From the NCBI GenBank assembly GCA_030035585.1, contig CM057475.1, positions 186,001 through 250,000 of the forward strand: a stretch of 64,000 nt of DNA, read 5' to 3'. Numbering within the stretch: position 1 is the first letter of the stretch; each line of letters begins with the position of its first letter. The notes below the pieces were generated by a model, which saw nothing but the letters and a program-made list of their open reading frames with translations, did no database searches and was not told the DNA's origin. The stretch is from Dugong dugon (lineage: Eukaryota > Chordata > Mammalia > Sirenia > Dugongidae). A program made the position numbers and the translations under genes. Of this stretch, positions 51,101 through 63,770 are shown piece by piece.

Positions 51101-53568
51101 GAAAACCAGGGGATTCAAATACTTGCTAGGCCTGCACTCTCCAGCCTTCTCCCAAGCAGGGAACATTGGAGAAAGCAGCTTGTGCTGGCCGGACACTCTC
51201 TTCTAACAAAACTGAAAACTTAAGTAGATTCAGTTAAGCAGCTTGAGGGAAGCGCTATGTTTTGCTTTCTCTTTCATGTTGTGAACGGGGAACTTAAACC
51301 TACTGCTAACAAATTTTTTACTCAGAACAACTACGTTTTTGCCTCCTTCGCGTTCGAGAACGGGAGTAACGCGGTTTCTCTTCTCCTTTGGCGATAACGT
51401 CTGTAAAGCCCTATTCTCAGCTACGCAGCACAGAATGCCTCCCGGAATGCTGGAAAGCCTGAACGGCTTCAACTAGTGGAAAGGGAGAAATGTCATAAGC
51501 TTTATCCACGTAGACAACGCACAGGCAACGTTCTTAGGCATGTAACACAGAGGGACTTTCAAACACAGAAAGTGAATCGTGCTCCGTTCATCCCCAGGCT
51601 GAGAGCAACAAGCTCATGCTTTCTCTTTCAGGCAGGGAATAAGCTACATGCTCCTGTTAAGCACACAAGCTTTAGTCAGCAAAACCGAATCTCTTCTGCT
51701 GTTCTCTAGCTGAAGGCAGACAATCTACCTGTTTGGCTTTGAAAGCCAGTAGTACCTTCATTCCAGGTAGGCAAAATTCCCTTTGAAAACCAGCGGAATC
51801 AAATACTTCCTAGGCCTGCACTCTCCAGCCTTCCCCAAGCAGGGAATATTGGAGATAGCAGCTTGTGCTGGCCGGACACTTTCTTCTAACAAAACTGAAA
51901 ACTTAAGTAGATTCAGTTAAGCAGCTTGAGGGAAACGCTAAGTTTTGCTTTCTCTTTCATATGGTTAATAGGGAACTTAAACCTACTGCTAACAAAGTTT
52001 TTACTCAGGGGAACTACGGTTTTGCCTCCCTCGCGTTCCAGAATGGGAGGAACGCGGTTTCTCTTCTCCTTTAGCGATACCGTGGTAAAGCCCTAATCTC
52101 ATCTACGCAGCACAGAATGCCTCCCGGAATGCTAGAAAGCCTGAACGGCTTCAACTAGTTGAAAGGGAAAAAAGTCTTAGGCTTTATCCAGGTAGACAAT
52201 GCACAGGCAACGTTCTTAGGCATGTAACACAGAGGGACTTTCAAACACAGAAAGTGAATCGTGCTCCGTTCCTCCCCAGACTGAGAGCAACAAGCTCTTG
52301 TTTTCCCTTTCAGGCAGGGAAGAAGCTACATGCTGGTGTTAAGCACACAAGCTTTAGTTAGCAAAACTGAACCTCTTCTGCTGTCCTCTAGCTGAAGGCA
52401 GACAATCTACCTGTTTGGCTTTGAAAGCCAGTACTACCTTCTTTCCTGATAGGCAAAATTCCCTTTGAAAACCAGGGGATTCTAACACTTGCTAGGCCTG
52501 CACTCTCCAGCCTTCTCCCAAGCAGGGAACATTGGAGAAAGCAGCTTGTGCTGGCCGGACACTCTCTTCTAAGATTCAGTTAAGCAGCTTGAGGGAAACG
52601 CTAAGTTTTGGTTTCTCTTTCATCTTGTGAAAGGGGAACTTAAACCTACTGCTAACAAATTTTCTACTCAGGAGAACTAGGGTTTTGCCTCCTTCGCGTT
52701 CCAGAGCGGGAGAAACGCGGTTTCTCTTCTCCTTTGGCGATACCGTCTGTAAAGCGGTATTCTCAGCCGCGCAGCCCAGAATACCTCCCGGAATGCTAGA
52801 AAGCCTCACCGGCTTCAACTGCTTGAAAGGGAGAAACGTCATACGCTTTATCAAAGTAGACAATGCACAGGATCTGTCTTAGGCATGTAACACAGAGGGA
52901 CTTTCAAACACAGAAAGTGAATCGTGCTCCGTTCATCCCCAGACTGAGAGCAACAATCTCTTGCTTTCCCTTTCAGGCAGAGAAGAAGCTACATGCTGGT
53001 GTTAAGCACACAAGCTTTAGTTAGCAAAACTGAACCTCTTCTGCTGTCCTCTAGCTGAAGGCAGACAATCTACCTGTTTGGCTTTGAAAGCCAATACTAC
53101 CTTCATTCCTGGTAGGCAAACTTCCCTTTGAAAACCAGGGGATTCAAATACTTGCTAGGCCTGCACTCTCCAGCCTTTTCCCAAGCAGGGAACATTGGAG
53201 ATAGCAGCTTGTGCTGGCCGGACACTTTCTTCTAACAAAACTGAAAACTTAAGTAGATTCAGTTAAGCAGCTTGAGGGAAACTCTAAGTTTTGGTTTCTC
53301 TTTCATGTTGTGAAAGGGGAACTTAAACCTATTGCTAACAAAGTTTTTACTCAGGAGAACTAGGGTTTTGCCTCCTTCGCGTTCCAGAACGGGAGAAACG
53401 CGGTTTCTCTTCTCCTTCGGCGATAACGTCCGTAAAGCCCTATTCTCAGCTACGCAGCACAGAATGCCACCAGGAATGCTGGAAAGCCTGAACGGCTAAA
53501 ACTAGTTGAAAGGGAAAAAAGTCTTAGGCTGTACCCAGGTAGACAATGCACAGGCAACGTTCTTAGGC
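48146..53568 (+). repeat. H9: canonical 8-mer HOR unit with a converted B/C junction, 5423 bp
   Basis: Order B-C-D-E-F-G/B-C2-A. The end of B and start of C (48784-48918) carry the diagnostic bases of the D/E junction (TCTTCGGC, CCCTTCATCC, CCCATTCACGCAGG). F has C at 51009. Confidence 0.94.
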
Positions 53569-56500
53569 ATGTAACACAGAGGGACTTTCAAACACAGAAA
53601 GTGAATCGTGCTCCGTGCATCCCCAGGCTGAGAGCAACAAGCTCATGCTTTGTCCTCAGGCTGGGAAGAAGCTACATGCTCCTGTTAAGCACACAGGCTT
53701 TAGTCAGCAAAACCGAACCTCTTCTGCTGTCCTCTAGCTGAAGGCAGACAATCTACCTGTTTGGCTTTGAAAGCCAGTAGTACCTTCTTTCCTGTTAGGC
53801 AAAATTCCCTTTGAAAACCAGGAGATTCAAACACTTGCTAGGCCTGCACTCTCCAGCCTTCCCCAAGCAGGGAATATTGGAGATAGCAGCTTGTGCTGGC
53901 CGGACACTTTCTTCTAACAAAACTGAAAACTTAAGTAGATTCAGTTAAGCAGCTTGAGGGAAACGCTAAGTTTTGCTTTCTCTTTCATATGGTTAATAGG
54001 GAACTTAAACCTACTGCTAACAAAGTTTTTACTCAGGGGAACTACGGTTTTGCCTCCCTCGCGTTCCAGAATGGGAGGAACGCGGTTTCTCTTCTCCTTT
54101 AGCGATACCGTGGTAAAGCCCTAATCTCATCTACGCAGCACAGAATGCCTCCCGGAATGCTAGAAAGCCTGAACGGCTTCAACTAGTTGAAAGGGAAAAA
54201 AGTCTTAGGCTTTATCCAGGTAGACAATGCACAGGCAACGTTCTTAGGCATGTAACACAGAGGGACTTTCAAACACAGAAAGTGAATCGTGCTCCGTTCC
54301 TCCCCAGACTGAGAGCAACAAGCTCTTGTTTTCCCTTTCAGGCAGGGAAGAAGCTACATGCTGGTGTTAAGCACACAAGCTTTAGTTAGCAAAACTGAAC
54401 CTCTTCTGCTGTCCTCTAGCTGAAGGCAGACAATCTACCTGTTTGGCTTTGAAAGCCAGTACTACCTTCTTTCCTGATAGGCAAAATTCCCTTTGAAAAC
54501 CAGGGGATTCAAACACTTGCTAGGCCTGCACTCTCCAGCCTTCTCCCAAGCAGGGAACATTGGAGAAAGCAGCTTGTGCTGGCCGGACACTCTCTTCTAA
54601 GATTCAGTTAAGCAGCTTGAGGGAAACGCTAAGTTTTGGTTTCTCTTTCATCTTGTGAAAGGGGAACTTAAACCTACTGCTAACAAATTTTCTACTCAGG
54701 AGAACTAGGGTTTTGCCTCCTTCGCGTTCCAGAACGGGAGAAACGCGGTTTCTCTTCTCCTTTGGCGATACCGTCTGTAAAGCGGTATTCTCAGCCGCGC
54801 AGCCCAGAATACCTCCCGGAATGCTAGAAAGCCTCACCGGCTTCAACTGCTTGAAAGGGAGAAACGTCATACGCTTTATCAAAGTAGACAATGCACAGGA
54901 TCTGTCTTAGGCATGTAACACAGAGGGACTTTCAAACACAGAAAGTGAATCGTGCTCCCTTCATCCCCAGACTGAGAGCAACAAGCTCTTGCTTTCCCTT
55001 TCAGGCAGGAAAGAAGCTACATGCTCCTGTTAAGCTCACAAGCTTTAGCCAGCAAAACCGAACCTCTTCCGCTTTCCTCTCGCTGAAGGCAGACAATCTA
55101 CCTGTTTGGCTTTGAAAGGCAATAGTACCTTCATTCCTGGTAGGCAAAATTCCCTTTGAAAACCAGGGGATTCAAATACTTGCTAGGCATGCACTCTCCA
55201 GCCTTCTCCCAAGCAGGGAACATTGGAGAAAGCAGCTTGTGCTGGCCGGACACTTTTTTCTAAGAAATCTGAAAAGTTAAGTAGATTCAGTTAAGCAGCT
55301 TGAAGGAGAACGCTATCCTTTGCTTTCTCTTTCATATGGTGAGTAGGGAACTTAAATCTACTGCTAACAAAATTTTTACTCAGGGGAACTAGGGTTTTGC
55401 CTCCCTCGCGTTCCGAAAGGGAGAAACGTGGTTTCTCTTCTCCTTTAGCGATACCGTTGTAAAGCCCTATTCTCAGCTACGCAGCACAGAATGCCTCCCG
55501 GAATGCTAGAAAGCCTGAACGGCTTCAACTAGTTGAAAGGGACAAAAGTCTTCGGCTTTATCCAGGTAGACAATGCACAGGCAACGTTCTTAGGCATGTA
55601 ACACAGAGGGACTTTCAAACACAGAAAGTGAATCGTGCTCCGTTCATCCCCAGACTGAGAGCAACAAGCTCTTGCTTTCCCATTCACGCAGGGAAGAAGC
55701 TACATGCTGGTGTTAAGCACACAAGCTTTAGTTAGCAAAACTGAACCTCTTCTGCAGTCCTCTAGCTGAAGGCAGACAATCTACCTGTTTGGCTTTGAAA
55801 GCCAGTAGTACCTTCATTCCAGGTAGGCAAAATTCCCTTTGAAAACCAGGGGATTCAAATACTTGCTAGGCCTGCCCTCTCCAGCCTTCCCCAAGCAGGG
55901 AACATTGCAGAAAGCAGCTTGTGCTGGCCGGACACTCTCTTCTAACAAAACTGAAAACTTAAGTAGATTCAGTTAAGCAGCTTGAGGGAAAGGCTATGTT
56001 TTGCTTTCTCTTTCATGTTGTGAACGGGGAACTTAAACCTACTGCTAACAAATTTTTTACTCAGGACAACTACGGTTTTGCCTCCTTCGCGTTCGAAAAC
56101 GGTAGAAACGCGGTTTCTCTTCTCCTTTGGCGATACCGTCTGTAAAGCCCTATTCTCAGCTACGCAGCACAGAATGCCTCCCGGAATGCTGGAAAGCCTG
56201 AACGGCTTCAACTAGTGGAAAGGGAGAAATGTCATAAGCTTTATCCACGTAGACAATGCACAGGCAACGTTCTTAGGCATGTAACACAGAGGGACTTTCA
56301 AACACAGAAAGTGAATCGTGCTCCGTTCATCCCCAGGCTGAGAGCAACAAGCTCATGCTTTCTCTTTCAGGCAGGGAAGAAGCTACATGCTCGTGTTAAG
56401 CACACAAGCTATAGTCAGCAAAACTGAACCTCTTCTGCTGTCCTCTAGCTGAAGGTAGACAATCTACCTGTTTGTCTTTGAAAGCCACTGGTACCTTCAT

Positions 56501-58327
56501 TCCTGGTAGGCAAAATTCCCTTTGAAAACCAGGGGATTCAAATACTTGCTAGGCCTGCACTCTCCAGCCTTCTCCCAAGCAGGGAACATTGGAGAAAGCA
56601 GCTTGTGCTGGCCGGACACTCTCTTCTAACAAAACTGAAAACTTAAGTAGATTCAGTTAAGCAGCTTGAGGGAAGCGCTATGTTTTGCTTTCTCTTTCAT
56701 GTTGTGAACGGGGAACTTAAACCTACTGCTAACAAATTTTTTACTCAGAACAACTACGTTTTTGCCTCCTTCGCGTTCGAGAACGGGAGTAACGCGGTTT
56801 CTCTTCTCCTTTGGCTATAACGTCTGTAAAGCCCTATTCTCAGCTACGCAGCACAGAATGCCTCCCGGAATGCTGGAAAGCCTGAACGGCTTCAACTAGT
56901 GGAAAGGGAGAAATGTCATAAGCTTTATCCACGTAGACAACGCACAGGCAACGTTCTTAGGCATGTAACACAGAGGGACTTTCAAACACAGAAAGTGAAT
57001 CGTGCTCCGTTCATCCCCAGGCTGAGAGCAACAAGCTCATGCTTTCTCTTTCAGGCAGGGAATAAGCTACATGCTCCTGTTAAGCACACAAGCTTTAGTC
57101 AGCAAAACCGAATCTCTTCTGCTGTTCTCTAGCTGAAGGCAGACAATCTACCTGTTTGGCTTTGAAAGCCAGTAGTACCTTCATTCCAGGTAGGCAAAAT
57201 TCCCTTTGAAAACCAGCGGAATCAAATACTTCCTAGGCCTGCACTCTCCAGCCTTCCCCAAGCAGGGAACATTGCAGAAAACAGCTTGTGCTGGCCAGAC
57301 ACTCTCTTCTAACAAAACTGAAAACTTAAGTAGATTCAGTTAAGCAGCTTGAGGGAAATGCTATGTTTTGCTTTTTCTTTCATGTTGTGAACGGGGAACT
57401 TAAACCTACTGCTAACAAATTTTTTACTCAGGACAACTACGGTTTTGCCTACTTCGCGTTCGAGACCGGGAGAAACGCGGTATCTCTTCTCCTTTAGCTA
57501 TACCGTTGTAAAGCCCTATTCTCTTCTACGCAGAACAGAATGCCTCCCGGAATGCTAGAAAGCCTCACCGGCTTCAACTGCTTGAAAGGGAGAAACGTCA
57601 TACGCTTTATCAAAGTAGACAATGCACAGGATCTGTCTTAGGCATGTAACACAGAGGGACTTTCAAACACAGAAAGTGAATCGTGCTCCGTTCATCCCCA
57701 GACTGAGAGCAACAATCTCTTGCTTTCCCTTTCAGGCAGAGAAGAAGCTACATGCTGGTGTTAAGCACACAAGCTTTAGTTAGCAAAACTGAACCTCTTC
57801 TGCTGTCCTCTAGCTGAAGGCAGACAATCTACCTGTTTGGCTTTGAAAGCCAATACTACCTTCATTCCTGGTAGGCAAACTTCCCTTTGAAAACCAGGGG
57901 ATTCAAATACTTGCTAGGCCTGCACTCTCCAGCCTTTTCCCAAGCAGGGAACATTGGAGATAGCAGCTTGTGCTGGCCGGACACTTTCTTCTAACAAAAC
58001 TGAAAACTTAAGTAGATTCAGTTAAGCAGCTTGAGGGAAACTCTAAGTTTTGGTTTCTCTTTCATGTTGTGAAAGGGGAACTTAAACCTATTGCTAACAA
58101 AGTTTTTACTCAGGAGAACTAGGGTTTTGCCTCCTTCGCGTTCCAGAACGGGAGAAACGCGGTTTCTCTTCTCCTTCGGCGATAACGTCCGTAAAGCCCT
58201 ATTCTCAGCTACGCAGCACAGAATGCCACCAGGAATGCTGGAAAGCCTGAACGGCTAAAACTAGTTGAAAGGGAAAAAAGTCTTAGGCTGTACCCAGGTA
58301 GACAATGCACAGGCAACGTTCTTAGGC
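53569..58327 (+). repeat. H10: 7-mer HOR variant (B-C-D-E-F-G/C2-A), 4759 bp
   Basis: Monomers are B 53569-54249, C 54250-54912, D 54913-55595, E 55596-56278, F 56279-56962, hybrid G/C2 56963-57643 and A 57644-58327. The hybrid is G through 57542 and C2 from 57566 on (CTCACCGG, CTGCTTG, GGATCTGTC), so about one monomer is deleted relative to the 8-mer. D has C at 55027 and E has G at 55642, both shared with H11. F has T at 56816, private to this unit. Confidence 0.94.
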
Positions 58328-61300
58328 ATGTAACACAGAGGGACTTTCAAACACAGAAAGTGAATCGTGCTCCGTGCATCCCCAGGCTGAGAGCAACAAG
58401 CTCATGCTTTGTCCTCAGGCTGGGAAGAAGCTACATGCTCCTGTTAAGCACACAGGCTTTAGTCAGCAAAACCGAACCTCTTCTGCTGTCCTCTAGCTGA
58501 AGGCAGACAATCTACCTGTTTGGCTTTGAAAGCCAGTAGTACCTTCTTTCCTGTTAGGCAAAATTCCCTTTGAAAACCAGGAGATTCAAACACTTGCTAG
58601 GCCTGCACTCTCCAGCCTTCCCCAAGCAGGGAATATTGGAGATAGCAGCTTGTGCTGGCCGGACACTTTCTTCTAACAAAACTGAAAACTTAAGTAGATT
58701 CAGTTAAGCAGCTTGAGGGAAACGCTAAGTTTTGCTTTCTCTTTCATATGGTTAATAGGGAACTTAAACCTACTGCTAACAAAGTTTTTACTCAGGGGAA
58801 CTACGGTTTTGCCTCCCTCGCGTTCCAGAATGGGAGGAACGCGGTTTCTCTTCTCCTTTAGCGATACCGTGGTAAAGCCCTAATCTCATCTACGCAGCAC
58901 AGAATGCCTCCCGGAATGCTAGAAAGCCTGAACGGCTTCAACTAGTTGAAAGGGAAAAAAGTCTTAGGCTTTATCCAGGTAGACAATGCACAGGCAACGT
59001 TCTTAGGCATGTAACACAGAGGGACTTTCAAACACAGAAAGTGAATCGTGCTCCGTTCCTCCCCAGACTGAGAGCAACAAGCTCTTGTTTTCCCTTTCAG
59101 GCAGGGAAGAAGCTACATGCTGGTGTTAAGCACACAAGCTTTAGTTAGCAAAACTGAACCTCTTCTGCTGTCCTCTAGCTGAAGGCAGACAATCTACCTG
59201 TTTGGCTTTGAAAGCCAGTACTACCTTCTTTCCTGATAGGCAAAATTCCCTTTGAAAACCAGGGGATTCAAACACTTGCTAGGCCTGCACTCTCCAGCCT
59301 TCTCCCAAGCAGGGAACATTGGAGAAAGCAGCTTGTGCTGGCCGGACACTCTCTTCTAAGATTCAGTTAAGCAGCTTGAGGGAAACGCTAAGTTTTGGTT
59401 TCTCTTTCATCTTGTGAAAGGGGAACTTAAACCTACTGCTAACAAATTTTCTACTCAGGAGAACTAGGGTTTTGCCTCCTTCGCGTTCCAGAACGGGAGA
59501 AACGCGGTTTCTCTTCTCCTTTGGCGATACCGTCTGTAAAGCGGTATTCTCAGCCGCGCAGCCCAGAATACCTCCCGGAATGCTAGAAAGCCTCACCGGC
59601 TTCAACTGCTTGAAAGGGAGAAACGTCATACGCTTTATCAAAGTAGACAATGCACAGGATCTGTCTTAGGCATGTAACACAGAGGGACTTTCAAACACAG
59701 AAAGTGAATCGTGCTCCCTTCATCCCCAGACTGAGAGCAACAAGCTCTTGCTTTCCCTTTCAGGCAGGAAAGAAGCTACATGCTCCTGTTAAGCTCACAA
59801 GCTTTAGCCAGCAAAACCGAACCTCTTCCGCTTTCCTCTCGCTGAAGGCAGACAATCTACCTGTTTGGCTTTGAAAGGCAATAGTACCTTCATTCCTGGT
59901 AGGCAAAATTCCCTTTGAAAACCAGGGGATTCAAATACTTGCTAGGCATGCACTCTCCAGCCTTCTCCCAAGCAGGGAACATTGGAGAAAGCAGCTTGTG
60001 CTGGCCGGACACTTTTTTCTAAGAAATCTGAAAAGTTAAGTAGATTCAGTTAAGCAGCTTGAAGGAGAACGCTATCCTTTGCTTTCTCTTTCATATGGTG
60101 AGTAGGGAACTTAAATCTACTGCTAACAAAATTTTTACTCAGGGGAACTAGGGTTTTGCCTCCCTCGCGTTCCGAAAGGGAGAAACGTGGTTTCTCTTCT
60201 CCTTTAGCGATACCGTTGTAAAGCCCTATTCTCAGCTACGCAGCACAGAATGCCTCCCGGAATGCTAGAAAGCCTGAACGGCTTCAACTAGTTGAAAGGG
60301 ACAAAAGTCTTCGGCTTTATCCAGGTAGACAATGCACAGGCAACGTTCTTAGGCATGTAACACAGAGGGACTTTCAAACACAGAAAGTGAATCGTGCTCC
60401 GTTCATCCCCAGACTGAGAGCAACAAGCTCTTGCTTTCCCATTCACGCAGGGAAGAAGCTACATGCTGGTGTTAAGCACACAAGCTTTAGTTAGCAAAAC
60501 TGAACCTCTTCTGCAGTCCTCTAGCTGAAGGCAGACAATCTACCTGTTTGGCTTTGAAAGCCAGTAGTACCTTCATTCCAGGTAGGCAAAATTCCCTTTG
60601 AAAACCAGGGGATTCAAATACTTGCTAGGCCTGCCCTCTCCAGCCTTCCCCAAGCAGGGAACATTGCAGAAAGCAGCTTGTGCTGGCCGGACACTCTCTT
60701 CTAACAAAACTGAAAACTTAAGTAGATTCAGTTAAGCAGCTTGAGGGAAAGGCTATGTTTTGCTTTCTCTTTCATGTTGTGAACGGGGAACTTAAACCTA
60801 CTGCTAACAAATTTTTTACTCAGGACAACTACGGTTTTGCCTCCTTCGCGTTCGAAAACGGTAGAAACGCGGTTTCTCTTCTCCTTTGGCGATACCGTCT
60901 GTAAAGCCCTATTCTCAGCTACGCAGCACAGAATGCCTCCCGGAATGCTGGAAAGCCTGAACGGCTTCAACTAGTGGAAAGGGAGAAATGTCATAAGCTT
61001 TATCCACGTAGACAATGCACAGGCAACGTTCTTAGGCATGTAACACAGAGGGACTTTCAAACACAGAAAGTGAATCGTGCTCCGTTCATCCCCAGGCTGA
61101 GAGCAACAAGCTCATGCTTTCTCTTTCAGGCAGGGAAGAAGCTACATGCTCGTGTTAAGCACACAAGCTATAGTCAGCAAAACTGAACCTGTTCTGCTGT
61201 CCTCTAGCTGAAGGTAGACAATCTACCTGTTTGTCTTTGAAAGCCACTGGTACCTTCATTCCTGGTAGGCAAAATTCCCTTTGAAAACCAGGGGATTCAA

Positions 61301-62402
61301 ATACTTGCTAGGCCTGCACTCTCCAGCCTTCTCCCAAGCAGGGAACATTGGAGAAAGCAGCTTGTGCTGGCCGGACACTCTCTTCTAACAAAACTGAAAA
61401 CTTAAGTAGATTCAGTTAAGCAGCTTGAGGGAAGCGCTATGTTTTGCTTTCTCTTTCATGTTGTGAACGGGGAACTTAAACCTACTGCTAACAAATTTTT
61501 TACTCAGAACAACTACGTTTTTGCCTCCTTCACGTTCGAGAACGGGAGTAACGCGGTTTCTCTTCTCCTTTGGCGATAACGTCTGTAAAGCCCTATTCTC
61601 AGCTACGCAGCACAGAATGCCTCCCGGAATGCTGGAAAGCCTGAACGGCTTCAACTAGTGGAAAGGGAGAAATGTCATAAGCTTTATCCACGTAGACAAC
61701 GCACAGGCAACGTTCTTAGGCATGTAACACAGAGGGACTTTCAAACACAGAAAGTGAATCGTGCTCCGTTCATCCCCAGGCTGAGAGCAACAAGCTCATG
61801 CTTTCTCTTTCAGGCAGGGAATAAGCTACATGCTCCTGTTAAGCACACAAGCTTTAGTCAGCAAAACCGAATCTCTTCTGCTGTTCTCTAGCTGAAGGCA
61901 GACAATCTACCTGTTTGGCTTTGAAAGCCAGTAGTACCTTCATTCCAGGTAGGCAAAATTCCCTTTGAAAACCAGCGGAATCAAATACTTCCTAGGCCTG
62001 CACTCTCCAGCCTTCCCCAAGCAGGGAACATTGCAGAAAACAGCTTGTGCTGGCCAGACACTCTCTTCTAACAAAACTGAAAACTTAAGTAGATTCAGTT
62101 AAGCAGCTTGAGGGAAATGCTATGTTTTGCTTTTTCTTTCATGTTGTGAACGGGGAACTTAAACCTACTGCTAACAAATTTTTTACTCAGGACAACTACG
62201 GTTTTGCCTACTTCACGTTCGAGACCGGGAGAAACGCGGTATCTCTTCTCCTTTAGCTATACCGTTGTAAAGCCCTATTCTCTTCTACGCAGAACAGAAT
62301 GCCTCCCGGAATGCTAGAAAGCCTCACCGGCTTCAACTGCTTGAAAGGGAGAAACGTCATATGCTTTATCAAAGTAGACAATGCACAGGATCTGTCTTAG
62401 GT
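58328..62402 (+). repeat. H11: last ordered HOR unit (B-C-D-E-F-G/C2), ends before A
   Basis: Monomers are B 58328-59008, C 59009-59671, D 59672-60354, E 60355-61037, F 61038-61721 and G/C2 61722-62402. It shares the H10 hybrid and the D and E variants (59786, 60401) but is not followed by an A monomer. CpG losses appear at 61532, 62215 and 62362, and the next boundary reads GTACGTAACATAG instead of GCATGTAACACAG. Confidence 0.93.
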
Positions 62403-63087
62403 ACGTAACATAGAGGGACTTTCAAACACAGAAAGTGAATCGTGCTCCGTTCATCCCCAGGCTGAGAGCAACAAGCTCATGCTTTCTCTTTCAGGCAGGG
62501 AAGAAGCTACATGCTCGTGTTAAGCACACAAGCTATAGTCAGCAAAACTGAACCTCTTCTGCTGTCCTCTAGCTGAAGGTAGACAATCTACCTGTTTGGC
62601 TTTGAAAGCCACTGGTACCTTCATTCCTGGTAGGCAAAATTCCCTTTGAAAACCAGGGGATTCAAATACTTGCTAGGCCTGCACTCTCCAGCCTTCTTCC
62701 AAGCAGGGAACATTGGAGAAAGCAGCTTGTGCTGGCTGGACACTTTCTTCTAGCAAATCTGAAAACTTAAGTAGATTCAGTGAAGCAGCTTGAAGGAGAA
62801 CGCTGTCCTTTGTTTTCTCTTTCATATGGTGAATAGGGAACTTAAATCTACTGCTACCAAAATTTTTACTCAGGGGAACTACGGTTTTCCCACCCTCGAG
62901 TTCCAGAACGGGAGAAACGCGGTTTCTCTTCTCCTTTGGCGATACCGTCTGTAAAGACCTATTCTGCGCTACGCAGCCCAGAATGCCTCCGGGAATGCTG
63001 GAAAGCCTGAACGGCTTCAACTAGTTGAAAGGGAAAAATGTCTTAGGCTTTATCCAGGTAGACAATGCACAGGCAACGTTCTTAGGC
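62403..63087 (+). repeat. Divergent edge monomer X (685 bp), F-like then D-like mosaic
   Basis: The first ~290 bp match type F (CAAGCTATAGTC, GAAGGTAGAC, CCACTGGTACC) except for TTTGGCTTTG. The rest is nearest to class 1 (CATATGGTGAATAGGG, GAAGGAGAACGCTGTCC) with many private changes, such as CTGGCTGGACAC, TCTAGCAAATC, CCCACCCTCGAG and CTGCGCTACGCAG. It fits no position in the HOR. It holds the longest open frame of the window, 62673-63020 on the minus strand (115 codons), which I do not regard as a gene. Confidence 0.88.
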
Positions 63088-63770
63088 ATGTAACACAGAG
63101 GGACTTTCAAACACAGAAAGTGAATCGTGCTCCGTGCATCCCCAGGCTGAGAGCAACAAGCTCATGCTTTGTCCTCAGGCTGGGAAGAAGCTACATGCTC
63201 CTGTTAAGCACACAGGCTTTAGTCAGCAAAACCGAACCTCTTCTGCTGTCCTCTAGCTGAAGGCAGACAATCTACCTGTTTGGCTTTGAAAGCCACTAGT
63301 ACTTTCATTCCTGGTAGGCAAAATTCCCTTTGAACACAAGGGGATTCAAATACTTGCTAGGCCTGCACTCTCCAGCCTTCTCCCAAGCAGGGAACATTGG
63401 AGAAAGCAGCTTGTGCTGGCCGGACACTCTCTTCTAACAAAACTGAAAACTTAAGTAGATTCAGTTAAGCAGCTTGAGGGAAACGCTATGTTTTGCTTTC
63501 CCTTTCATGTTGTGAATGGGGAACTTAAACCTACTACTAACAAATTTTTTACTCAGGAGAACTACGGTTTTTCCTCCTTCGCGTTCCAGAAAGGGAGAAA
63601 CGCGGTTTCTCCTCTCCTTTGGCGATACCGTCTGTAAAGCCCTATTCTCAGCTACGCAGCACAGAATGCCTCCCGGAATGCTGGAAAGCCTGAACGCCTT
63701 CAACTGGTTGAAAGGGGAAAAAGTCTTAGGCTTTATCCAGGTAGACAATGCACAGGCAACGTTGTTAGCC
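63088..63770 (+). repeat. Divergent edge monomer Y (683 bp), B-like then E/F-like mosaic
   Basis: The first ~200 bp look identical to array type B (GTGCATCCCCAGGC, TTTGTCCTCAGGCTGGG, ACACAGGC). From about 63296 private changes appear (CCACTAGTACTTTC, GAACACAAGGGG), and the second half is class 2 (CATGTTGTGAATGGGG). The end reads GTTGTTAGCC instead of GTTCTTAGGC. Confidence 0.88.

Larger units (their letters stand above)
1..62402 (+). repeat. Higher-order satellite array, ~683-bp monomer, mostly 8-mer HOR of 5423 bp
   Basis: The motif ATGTAACACAGAGGG recurs every 663-684 bp, at 1, 685, 1366, 2029, 2712, 3395, 4079, 4762 and so on to 61722, always on the same strand. Monomer types are told apart by fixed diagnostic bases and recur in the order B-C-D-E-F-G-C2-A. 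Homologous positions in H1 to H9 are offset by exactly 5423 bp, for example 14615, 20038, 25461, 30884, 36307 and 41730. Such order with near-identity between units is the mark of a satellite homogenised by unequal exchange, as known for centromeric satellites. A centromeric or other heterochromatic location is inference. No gene, transposon or inversion interrupts the array. Confidence 0.97.

Noticed and set aside
56653..56895. 80-codon minus-strand frame of type F as a possible conserved peptide
   Set aside because: In H10 the change at 56816 turns codon 27 (TCG) into TAG, and nothing suggests the unit is disadvantaged.
1..62402. CRISPR-like or bacterial repeat array
   Set aside because: Repeats of ~683 bp abut without spacers, there are no cas-like genes, and the splice-like and CpG features fit a eukaryotic satellite.
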